A DNA stretch of 33,521 nt from the IMG/VR virus record IMGVR_UViG_3300042922_000364, positions 1 to 33,521 of that record; one strand, 5' to 3'. This DNA comes from a virus. This document shows, one piece after another, positions 1-5,173 of the stretch. Each line of letters opens with the position of its first letter. Within the stretch, counting starts at the first letter, position 1. A program made the position numbers and the translations under genes. Under the pieces are notes generated by a model, which worked only from the letters and a program-made list of their open reading frames with translations, searched no databases and was not told the origin of the DNA.

Positions 1-849
1 GGTCGTTACCTTAAAGAGATCCCGGTCGACAACTGCGTAAAAATTGAAAAGATTACGGACGGGCCGCTTCGTCAAAGCCTGAAAGCACATTATGTAATCA
101 AAGGCTCAAAAATAGAAGTAACGTACACCATGGATCGGCATGCGACGGCACTTCGAACAGATCTTTATATTGACTGGCAGGAAGCCGGGAAAGAAACAGT
201 TCCTCTTCTGCAATACCGAGTTCCGACAGCTTACCAGACAGATGAGTTTCTTTATGATATTCCCGGCGGTGCAATTCGGCGTCAGGCGGGCACGACGGAT
301 GTGCCGGCTCTTCAGTACGGTGTGGCCGTTCACCCCTCAGGCGACAGTGTCATTGTTGTCAGTGACTGCAAATACGGCTATCGAGGTTTAAACAAATCGC
401 TCGGCCTGTCTTTGATTAACAGTTCTACAGGCCCTGACCCGTATCCGGAACTCGGGATCCAGAAGGTTACCCTATGGACGGGCAGTTTCAAAGCGGATGA
501 AAAGGCGGCGAAAGACTTTTCGGAAAGATGCAATCATGCAATGTTCTATCAGTCGTCGAATGCACACAAGGGTAATCTTCCGTTACATGACAGTTTATTC
601 TCTTTTCACTCCGATACTGTGGTTCTATCTTCCGTTCTTCCCGCGGGAGATGGTGGAATCATAGCTCGTCTTTATGAAGTAAAAGGAGTAACAGGTAAAG
701 TGGTCTTACACTTCAATAAGCCGGTTCGTATGGCAAAATCTGTAGACTTATTTGAGAAAGAAGTTAACACTCCTGTTTCAGTTCAGGATTGTTATGTTTC
801 CTGTGAAGTAGAACCGAATTCTATCTGTGAGCTCAAGATTCTACTATGA
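1..849 (+). CDS. Alpha-mannosidase (GH38), C-terminal part, 5' end outside window
   Basis: The frame is open from base 1 to the TGA at 847-849 (282 codons), so the gene enters from outside the window and only its C-terminal part is seen. The text resembles the C-terminal beta-sandwich domains of glycoside hydrolase family 38 alpha-mannosidases: a run ending DIPGGAIRRQ, then VPALQYGVAVH, a phrase close to LIVSDCKYGY, SLGLSLINSST and DPYPELGIQ, and a beta-rich tail. The catalytic domain lies outside the window. These enzymes release alpha-mannose from glycans, usually in the cytoplasm of Firmicutes. It is host DNA unrelated to the prophage. The family call rests on remembered motif similarity, so the exact substrate is unknown. 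Confidence 0.8.
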   Translation, partial: GRYLKEIPVDNCVKIEKITDGPLRQSLKAHYVIKGSKIEVTYTMDRHATALRTDLYIDWQEAGKETVPLLQYRVPTAYQTDEFLYDIPGGAIRRQAGTTDVPALQYGVAVHPSGDSVIVVSDCKYGYRGLNKSLGLSLINSSTGPDPYPELGIQKVTLWTGSFKADEKAAKDFSERCNHAMFYQSSNAHKGNLPLHDSLFSFHSDTVVLSSVLPAGDGGIIARLYEVKGVTGKVVLHFNKPVRMAKSVDLFEKEVNTPVSVQDCYVSCEVEPNSICELKILL

Positions 850-1406
850 AATTTCTACTCCAATAAACAGTCATTTAAACTGAGTCACGTAAGAGTGAAA
901 ATGTTTGGTGTAGAACGTGCCGCACCCCCTTCGTCTGAGTAAAATGATGTCAACATCGGTATAATAATGACTAAAAGGGGGTGGGGACATTTTTCTTGAC
1001 ATATTCTTGTAACTGATGTAACCACTTTAAAAATAGTAGATACAGAAAATAATACACATCCGAATATAAATTGTACTTCTTCCAGTTCCGAATGCTTCTC
1101 TTATCAGCTCATTCAGAACTTTTTCATACTTATTTCTGAGCATAGAGTCTTAGTTTCTAATTTAATTATTTTTTCAACTTTATTAGAAAATGTTTCATGT
1201 ACGTGCCAATTGAGTTGTGCTCTTTCCACGAAGCTGTTTCACTCGGCTTGCAAATTCTTTGTAAATCTTTAGCTTACCCCAACCCATACCCCTACGGAAA
1301 TAGAAAAGATAGTAATTTATGACATAAAATAGTAATACAGTTTCTTTATGGTAGATGTGCCATGAGATAATAAGAGACTATAAAAGGAAAGATGATTTAC
1401 AAACAT
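850..1406. other. AT-rich stretch without a convincing gene
   Basis: About 550 bp between the mannosidase stop and the tRNA remnant. I see no intact gene. It holds a 9-bp inverted repeat (CACCCCCTT at 923-931, AAGGGGGTG at 975-983) and, on the minus strand around 1195-1335, a short open stretch that faintly resembles the C-terminal end of a group II intron reverse transcriptase (see findings). The composition and decayed look suit the scar of an older mobile element. Confidence 0.5.
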
Positions 1407-1451
<45 letters not shown>

Positions 1452-1457
1452 AACAAA

Positions 1458-1490
1458 CCCAGTGTCCATGCGGATGCTGGGCTTTTTCTT
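1458..1490 (+). terminator. Intrinsic terminator after the tRNA remnant
   Basis: A 10-bp stem (CCCAGTGTCC with GGATGCTGGG, two G-T pairs) closes a 4-nt ATGC loop at 1458-1481 and is followed by CTTTTTCTT. It sits 7 bp after the CCA of the tRNA remnant, as the natural terminator of that tRNA gene would, so it was probably duplicated or carried along with the tRNA end. Confidence 0.75.
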
Positions 1491-1570
1491 GGTCTGCGTT
1501 CATCGGGCAAAACACGAAATGTTCAAGATTTGTTCAAGTAAGAACGGAAAAAACAAGGAAAGATACGATA

Positions 1571-1608
1571 AGAGACTGCCTTCCATTACGAAGAGCAGCC
1601 TCTTTTTT
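1571..1608 (+). terminator. Intrinsic terminator, plus strand
   Basis: AGAGACTGC (1571-1579) pairs with GCAGCCTCT (1595-1603) with one internal mismatch, followed by a run of T to 1608. It lies just past the 3' end of the minus-strand integrase relic and faces it, so it would stop plus-strand transcription entering that gene. Confidence 0.6.
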
Positions 1609-1789
1609 ATTTTTGATACTTTAATGTAGCCGGTTTTAGAATATTCTCCAATACAGTACAGGCGGCTACCTGTGTGCTCTTTATTGTATGTGAATAGGTG
1701 TTGACTAATATACTTGTCTGAGCGTGTCCGGTGAGATCCTTCAATGTACGAAGATCTGTTCCATCAGTTATTTCTAGAGTAGCGAAGGT
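1607..1789 (-). pseudogene. Tyrosine recombinase (integrase), C-terminal 60 codons, truncated by the prophage
   Basis: Read on the minus strand, 60 codons and a TAA stop (1607-1609) give the end of a phage or ICE integrase: TFATLEITDGTDLRTLKD, then LTGHAQTS with the conserved histidine box, then NTYSH with the tyrosine nucleophile, then a helical tail. Normal family members have LRH just before TFATL. Here the integrase reading starts precisely with T at base 1789, and the upstream bases belong to the prophage end. The catalytic arginines and the N-terminal domains are therefore lost and the gene cannot act. With the tRNA-Met remnant it marks an older tRNA-integrated element that the Mu-like phage later entered. 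Confidence 0.85.
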
Positions 1790-1818
1790 TGTACTCAGAC
1801 AGGATAAGTGACAAACCG
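1790..1818 (+). repeat. Left prophage end, transposase recognition sequence
   Basis: TGTA (1790-1793), GACAGGAT (1798-1805) and TGACAAACCG (1809-1818) match, at the same spacing, the parts TGTA, GACAAGAT and TGACAAATCG of the right end read inward. The TG terminus and the two repeated GACA motifs 12 bp apart suggest the terminal MuA-type binding site. A further TGACAAA lies at 1899-1905 and may be an internal site. Confidence 0.75.
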
Positions 1819-1860
1819 GGATAACCCGGGAAACCGCGGGAAAAATCGAGAAAAACCAGT
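1815..1860. repeat. Degenerate tandem repeats around a CCGGG/CGGGAA core
   Basis: Just inside the left end, the units AACCGGGAT, AACCCGGGAA, AACCGCGGGAA and AAATCGAGAA follow each other at 10-11 bp steps, about one helix turn. AGCGGG recurs at about 1866 and 1886. Such helically phased repeats near a transposable phage end could bind transposase or a bending protein. Function is inferred from position only. Confidence 0.45.
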
Positions 1861-1915
1861 ATTTAAGCGGGTTTACATGGTTTTCAGCGGGAATGCATTG
1901 ACAAAAATATTGAGA

Positions 1916-1947
1916 AACGGCGTCGAACTCAACGGCGCTGTTTTTTT
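1916..1947 (+). terminator. Possible intrinsic terminator near the left end
   Basis: AACGGCGTCG (1916-1925) pairs with CGGCGCTGTT (1933-1942) with one mismatch and one G-T pair, loop AACTCAA, followed by a T run to 1947. In this orientation it would stop transcription that enters the prophage from the left flank and shield the control region. Confidence 0.6.
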
Positions 1948-2064
1948 ATGCCATCTTTCCCCTACTGCGACAACCATCGCGACGCTCGCGTAACAACCGG
2001 AAACTTGCAGAAAACACCGAAAAATCGCTATACACCGCCGTTAATTCTCGTTCAGACAAACAGA

Positions 2065-2130
2065 AAGAGCCGCTTAAATACCCCGGAAGCCTCAGCAGCA
2101 GAGAGGAGGAAGGGTACTTGAGCGGCTCTT
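2065..2130. repeat. Long imperfect hairpin, possible terminator of the repressor transcript
   Basis: The arm at 2065-2083 pairs with 2112-2130 over 19 positions with one G-T pair and one mismatch, enclosing a purine-rich loop. Read on the minus strand the stem is followed by a pyrimidine-rich tract (TTTCTGTTTGTCTG), so it may end the minus-strand repressor transcript. It could instead be part of a structured RNA. Confidence 0.5.
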
Positions 2131-2177
2131 GTCTTAATTATAGCGCCGGGGGGCTGCGAAAGCAACGGGCCCGCCGT

Positions 2178-2214
2178 GCTAACGCGCCGTTAGAAAGTGC
2201 GAAAAAGCGTTAGC
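2178..2214. repeat. Inverted repeat GCTAACGC / GCGTTAGC
   Basis: GCTAACGC at 2178-2185 is repeated inverted at 2207-2214, and a further CGTTAG at 2188-2193 can pair with the first arm, so two alternative hairpins are possible. A similar CTAACG-based hairpin occurs in the late-region gap at 17044-17074. Confidence 0.45.
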
Positions 2215-2345
2215 CAACCAGCCAAAATGACAAAACACGTTCTTATCACGCACGTCGGGGGCATTATTGGCGTTATTCACACCGTTCTTGTGCGTACATA
2301 GAACTGGTCGCACCCGTTATAAACTGGCATGAATATGCGGGCCGT

Positions 2346-2449
2346 CAATTCTACATTTCAGCAAATCGCGAAATTGTTGTAGAATTGCCGGATTCATGCG
2401 GGTTTCAGCCTGCCTAATCAACGCTGGAAACCATGTTTTCAATTCTACA
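2346..2449. repeat. Three copies of CAATTCTACA, one inverted
   Basis: Exact copies at 2346-2355 (plus), 2378-2387 (inverted) and 2440-2449 (plus). The first two form a hairpin whose outer stem is extended by GCATGAAT (2327-2334) and ATTCATGC (2392-2399). The inverted form reads TGTAGAATTG and shares its first five bases with the right prophage end (TGTAG read inward). This suggests internal transposase or regulatory-protein sites, but that is inference. Confidence 0.5.
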
Positions 2450-2487
2450 TTTTTTTGATATACAAGTAAATCAAAAAGCGTAAAAAA

Positions 2488-2928
2488 TCAAGCTGTTCCC
2501 TTGGTGTTATTATTGGGGACGAATTCGGTTGCGGTCTCTTCGGTATATGTCGAGAATAATGACCTTCCGCTCCCTTTTTGATTAGCTCTATCATACTTCA
2601 TTTTGATGTTATCAAAGGCGTCTTCCCTGTCTCGCTCGTCTAACGCACGATACATTTGCACAAGACCATACTCAGCATCGGAAATGGACAGATGATTTTC
2701 ATTGGTTAAAGATTCATCAGCTTGAATCTTATTAAGGTCGTGAAACAACAGATCATCAGCAGAAATCTCGAAAAAACGTGAAAGCGAAATAATAGCATCA
2801 AATCCGGGCTTTGCTCGATCACGTTCCCAATCGCCAACGTTTCCCGCTGATACGCCTATAGCAGCAGCAAGTTGTGTTTGAGTAACCCCTTTTTTACTTC
2901 GTAATTGCTTAAGATATGTAGAAAACAT
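2488..2928 (-). CDS. XRE-family phage repressor (immunity repressor)
   Basis: A 146-residue DNA-binding protein. Residues about 5-60 form a Cro/C1-type helix-turn-helix domain (YLKQLRSKKGVTQTQLAAAI, then GVSAGNVGDWERDRAKPGFD), followed by an acidic linker and a C-terminal part around residues 85-110 that could mediate dimer contacts. No LexA-type Ser-Lys autoprotease motif is evident. The ATG at 2926-2928 is preferred over an earlier Met because GAGGAGA lies 5 bp before it, and the longer N-terminus would translate the operator region. It is transcribed away from the early operon and shares the intergenic switch with it, as Mu c does. It most likely keeps the prophage silent. Its sequence is unlike Mu c, which has a different fold. 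Confidence 0.88.
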   Translation of the reverse strand: MFSTYLKQLRSKKGVTQTQLAAAIGVSAGNVGDWERDRAKPGFDAIISLSRFFEISADDLLFHDLNKIQADESLTNENHLSISDAEYGLVQMYRALDERDREDAFDNIKMKYDRANQKGSGRSLFSTYTEETATEFVPNNNTKGTA

Positions 2929-2941
2929 AATTGTCTCCTCT

Positions 2942-3003
2942 CGAATATTCGCAAAAAATCTTATGGAAATCACGAATATTCGTTGACAATCCTCGAATAT
3001 TCG
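2942..3003. promoter_or_regulatory. Three operator palindromes CGAATATTCG
   Basis: Perfect 10-bp palindromes lie at 2942-2951, 2973-2982 and 2994-3003. Centre spacing is 31 and 21 bp, that is three and two helix turns, so all face the same side. The third lies between the -35 and -10 of the early promoter, the second abuts its -35, and the first lies near the expected start of the repressor transcript. They are the obvious binding sites of the adjacent XRE repressor, perhaps also of the Ner-like protein. Confidence 0.85.
2960..2989 (-). promoter_or_regulatory. Candidate repressor promoter
   Basis: On the minus strand TTGTCA (2984-2989) is followed after 18 bp by CATAAG (2960-2965), a weak -10. 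The -35 overlaps the early -35 on the other strand and the second palindrome lies in the spacer. Transcription would start near operator 1, which would allow autoregulation. Confidence 0.45.
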
Positions 3004-3011
3004 TGTATAGT
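2983..3011 (+). promoter_or_regulatory. Early promoter
   Basis: TTGACA (2983-2988), a 17-bp spacer and TATAGT (3006-3011) form a near-consensus sigma-70/SigA promoter. Operator 3 occupies the spacer. It drives the rightward early operon, and its strength fits a promoter that must be held off by a repressor. Confidence 0.88.
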
Positions 3012-3073
3012 ATTGATATACAAATAAATCAAGTAAATCATAGCACAAACCATTCTAAAAAGAAACAAAAAAA

Positions 3074-3114
3074 GATAGCAAAAATGATAGCTGTGAACTA
3101 TCAAAAATGCTATC
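3074..3114 (+). promoter_or_regulatory. Leader hairpin just before the first early gene
   Basis: GATAGC (3074-3079) pairs with GCTATC (3109-3114) and GATAG (3086-3090) with CTATC (3098-3102). The two stems are separated by a symmetric AAAAAT/AAAAAT internal loop. The structure ends 3 nt before the AAGGAG ribosome site at 3118-3123, so it may tune translation of the first early gene or protect the 5' end. No ligand class is recognised. Confidence 0.5.
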
Positions 3115-3131
3115 AAAAAGGAGTGAAATCA

Positions 3132-3290
3132 ATGAGGCATGGGAAGCGTCCGACGAGGGCGCAGAAAATCACAATCAATCAGTATGGTCTTAATTCTGAG
3201 AACTGGCTCGTTATTCGGGCAACGAAGGAAGATATCATTGTCCTTCACAAACACACAAACCGAGTGCGGAAAATTCCCGCCGCGAGTTGA
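3132..3290 (+). CDS. DUF6906-type small protein
   Basis: A 52-residue basic protein, first gene of the early operon. Its start MRHGKRPTRAQKITINQYGL and the following NSENWLVIRATKEDIIVLHK fit the DUF6906 pattern found in many Firmicutes prophages (a short K/R-rich start, then LNPDNWLV-like and a short beta hairpin). The ATG at 3132 follows AAGGAG by 8 nt. A longer frame exists upstream but has no ribosome site and would cross the operators. Function is unknown. Its place directly behind the repressor-controlled promoter suggests early expression. Confidence 0.75.
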   Translation: MRHGKRPTRAQKITINQYGLNSENWLVIRATKEDIIVLHKHTNRVRKIPAAS

Positions 3291-3304
3291 AAGGAGAGGA
3301 ACGG

Positions 3305-3535
3305 ATGGTAACAGCACGAAAGCGTGGACATTTAATTTCCTATATTGGTGGTATATGGGTGTATGTCAGCGACAACAAGCCAATTGGCCAAGAAGAACGA
3401 CCCTGTGTTCGGTGCGGTAGATTGCCGACGCCGGAAGGTTATGATGCTTGTCTCGGCTATGTTGAGGGTGCAACATCGGCTTGTTGTGGACATGGGGTTG
3501 AGAATGCCTACATAGTTAGAAATCAAGATAGCTAA
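3305..3535 (+). CDS. Small cysteine-rich phage protein
   Basis: A 76-residue protein with a probable zinc site: CVRCGRLPTPEGYDACLGYV followed by ACCGHG. The CxxC and the later CCGHG could hold one metal. The segment PTPEGYDACLG...ACCGHG is, from memory, a recurrent motif of small uncharacterised Firmicutes phage proteins. ATG at 3305 follows AAGGAGAGG. A TTG at 3287 would overlap the previous stop and lacks its own site. It probably contacts nucleic acid or protein, but no function can be assigned. It lies 14 bp after the DUF6906-type gene in the early operon. Confidence 0.68.
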   Translation: MVTARKRGHLISYIGGIWVYVSDNKPIGQEERPCVRCGRLPTPEGYDACLGYVEGATSACCGHGVENAYIVRNQDS

Positions 3536-3550
3536 TGAAAGGAGCACAAA

Positions 3551-4051
3551 ATGAAAACAGTTCTTAAGTATTTGCAAGAGCAGGAAGAAATGGCATGGCA
3601 CAACCGGCTTTGTTACTCTCAAAACTACGGGATGGATACTCCGAAGGTTGGTTATGAGAAGGAATTCAAGGAAAGCGTCAGAGATTGTGAGATAGTCGAG
3701 GAGCTACTTAAACTTGTAAAAGAAAAAGAGACGCCCGCAGAGCAGACGCCTCCATGTGATTACTCTTTGCAAAAGAAAACCGTTTTGCTTATCAAAAAGC
3801 ACTGTATACCAAAACGTTTGTACATTGACCATGGCAATGATTATGTGCCGGATATATTTCCGAGTGAAGGCACCATTTGTTTCGTTACCTTGCAAGGAAT
3901 ACCGTTCAAGGGTCAGATATTTAGCAGCTCTAAGCTTATGGGATGGATTGGGCAACGAGTGCTTTTAAAATTCACCAGTGATGGACGGGCGATAGCTTTT
4001 ACCAGTTCAGGCGAAAGAATCGGGGTACTCACTTCTTATCCGTTGGAGTGA
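3551..4051 (+). CDS. Hypothetical early protein
   Basis: A 166-residue protein with a good ribosome site (AAAGGAG, 7 nt before the ATG). Residues 1-60 are helical and charged (LKYLQEQEEMAWHNRL, KEFKESVRDCEIVEELLKLV). Residues 75-166 look beta-rich (KRLYIDHGNDYVPDIF, GTICFVTLQGIPFKGQIF, QRVLLKFTSDGRAIAFTSSG). I do not recognise a family. Its 3' end overlaps by 23 bp the end of a gene on the opposite strand. Early genes in this place in Mu-like phages are often host-takeover or counter-defence accessory genes, but nothing here proves that. Confidence 0.65.
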   Translation: MKTVLKYLQEQEEMAWHNRLCYSQNYGMDTPKVGYEKEFKESVRDCEIVEELLKLVKEKETPAEQTPPCDYSLQKKTVLLIKKHCIPKRLYIDHGNDYVPDIFPSEGTICFVTLQGIPFKGQIFSSSKLMGWIGQRVLLKFTSDGRAIAFTSSGERIGVLTSYPLE

Positions 4052-4286
4052 AGTCGAGAAAATCAGGCTCGGCAAGGTCATCAAAGTTGTGAGTATGCTG
4101 AGAAATAAATTGTTCGGTCATAAATTGGATAGCATCGTTCCATTCTTCAAGCGTAACGATACCCTTATCCATCAGAATTTTCAAGAGCGCACGTGCTCCA
4201 ATTTCATCAGCAACCATCGAAGTGGTCAGGCCAGTTACAAAGTTTGTCTTCGACAACTCACGAACATACTTTTCTTGTTTAGTCAT
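4029..4286 (-). CDS. Hypothetical protein on the minus strand, inside the early region
   Basis: An 85-residue acidic protein starting MTKQEKYVRELSKTNFVTGL and ending DLAEPDFLDFTPTDKK. It is predicted to be mostly helical with no known motif. The ATG (4284-4286) follows AAAGGGGG by about 8 nt, which supports translation, whereas a start nine codons earlier does not. A TATAAT-like box lies on the same strand at 4323-4328. It converges on the preceding early gene with a 23-bp tail overlap, so it would be transcribed against the early operon and could be made in the lysogen. The frame is not a simple shadow because the opposite strand is largely non-coding over most of its length. Confidence 0.6.
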   Translation of the reverse strand: MTKQEKYVRELSKTNFVTGLTTSMVADEIGARALLKILMDKGIVTLEEWNDAIQFMTEQFISQHTHNFDDLAEPDFLDFTPTDKK

Positions 4287-4345
4287 ATCATTTACCCCCT
4301 TTCTATGATGCAATGTAATTTCATTATAGAAGAATGGAGGAGGAT

Positions 4346-4513
4346 ATGAAAGTCATTTGTAAAAACGCAAACGGCGCCGCACTTACACTCTTTGAAGAAT
4401 ATGAGGCCAAACCCGCGGTTAATCGGGATTATTACAGAATCATTGACGACGAGGGAAACCTCAACAGTTTCAGAACCTTTCGGTTTACCCCTGTACCCAT
4501 TATGAAAAATTGA
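4346..4513 (+). CDS. Small hypothetical protein (55 aa)
   Basis: ATG at 4346 follows GGAGGAGG with a short spacer, and the frame runs 55 codons to TGA at 4511-4513. The product starts MKVICKNANGAALTLFEEYE and has a central YYRIIDDEGNLNSFRTFRF, which could form a small beta hairpin. No family is recognised. The very strong ribosome site and sensible codon use support it as a real gene. It precedes the HTH gene in the early operon. Confidence 0.62.
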   Translation: MKVICKNANGAALTLFEEYEAKPAVNRDYYRIIDDEGNLNSFRTFRFTPVPIMKN

Positions 4514-4551
4514 AGTGAATCTTAGAACCATTACAGAAAGGAGGACGCCCG

Positions 4552-4749
4552 ATGAAGAGCAGAGAAGTAACGCCGTTTGGTGTATCTGTGAAGAAAAAGC
4601 TGATTGACAAGAGAATGTCTCAGGTGGAACTTGCGGATGCCCTCGGGGTTAAAAAGCAATATCTCAGTTTGATTTTCTCTGGCGCACGGTCAGGGGAAAA
4701 ATACAGAAACAGAATTATTGAGATTCTTGAGCTCGAAAGAGCAGGATAA
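4552..4749 (+). CDS. Small XRE-family HTH regulator, Ner/Cro-like
   Basis: A 65-residue protein made almost entirely of a helix-turn-helix: VKKKLIDKRMSQVELADALG, then VKKQYLSLIFSGARSG and a final helix. The length and place (early operon, between the switch and transposase) match Ner of Mu, which turns down early and repressor transcription; here the fold looks like XRE rather than Ner. AAAGGAGG lies 8 nt before the ATG. It probably acts on the CGAATATTCG operators or on its own sites. It could instead aid transposase regulation. Confidence 0.75.
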   Translation: MKSREVTPFGVSVKKKLIDKRMSQVELADALGVKKQYLSLIFSGARSGEKYRNRIIEILELERAG

Positions 4750-4762
4750 AGGAGGAAACAGT

Positions 4763-5110
4763 ATGAATAAAACAGCCGCTATTATTGCGAGTTGCACAAC
4801 CCTTGAGAAACAGCTCGACGTGAAGCCTACCCAGTTAGGGGAAATCATGGGCTTAAAGTGTAAGGTGAAAGCGTACAAAAGGTACGAGAGCGAACTTGAA
4901 GACGAAATCAGTGAAGCAGGTCTTGCACTTTATGATTACATCCAAGAGGTCAGAGCCCGTACCGAGGCCTTTGAAGGAATGTTGGAAGCAACGAGGGCGC
5001 AGCGGGAAAAAGTCGAAAGTTTGTTAGCTGAAAAAGAAAGTTCTGGACAAAAGGAAAGAGAGCTTCCCGACACCACTCGAAAAAGCTCTCTAACCGTGAA
5101 AGACTCGTGA
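4763..5110 (+). CDS. Hypothetical coiled-coil early protein
   Basis: A 115-residue protein. Residues 1-40 (NKTAAIIASCTTLEKQLDVK, then PTQLGEIMGL) may fold into a small helical domain, and residues 50-95 are a long charged helix (EDEISEAGLALYDYIQEVRA, then EGMLEATRAQREKVESLLAE) with coiled-coil character. The ATG at 4763 follows AAAGGAGG; an in-frame ATG 15 codons upstream lies inside the HTH gene and has no site. The C-terminal coding bases contain hairpins at 5057-5091 and 5099-5119 that might weakly attenuate transcription before the transposase. Function unknown. Confidence 0.65.
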   Translation: MNKTAAIIASCTTLEKQLDVKPTQLGEIMGLKCKVKAYKRYESELEDEISEAGLALYDYIQEVRARTEAFEGMLEATRAQREKVESLLAEKESSGQKERELPDTTRKSSLTVKDS

Positions 5111-5173
5111 AAAGTCTTTGTTTATATTATACCATGAATCCCTCGAAAATCAATCCGGAAGGAGGGGCAGCAG

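Larger units (their letters stand above)
1948..2487. other. Gene-free, structured left-end DNA
   Basis: No convincing coding sequence lies between the terminator and the repressor stop. The stretch instead contains a long hairpin (2065-2130), short inverted repeats built on CTAACG (2178-2214) and three copies of CAATTCTACA (2346-2449). It might hold internal transposase sites, the terminator of the repressor transcript or a small RNA. The sequence alone does not decide. Confidence 0.6.

Noticed and set aside
1620-1630. TTTAA followed by TGTAGC, which mirrors GCTACA plus TTTAA at the right end and would give a 5-bp target duplication with a left border at 1625
   Set aside because: It would place most of the integrase relic inside the phage and cut its reading frame 18 bp before its stop codon. 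The border at 1790 has a longer register match to the right end and coincides with the loss of integrase homology. The match at 1625 is plausible by chance.
1808-1993. 61-codon open frame at the left end
   Set aside because: It reads through the repeats and a terminator, has no ribosome site and no recognisable protein text.
2942-3003. Regularly spaced repeats as a CRISPR-like array
   Set aside because: The repeats are 10-bp palindromes placed around a promoter between divergent regulators, so operators explain them fully. No cas genes are present.
5057-5119. Two hairpins at the end of the early coiled-coil gene as a true terminator before the transposase
   Set aside because: The first stem is inside coding sequence and neither is followed by a proper T run. 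The transposase must be expressed from the same transcript, so at most weak attenuation is likely.
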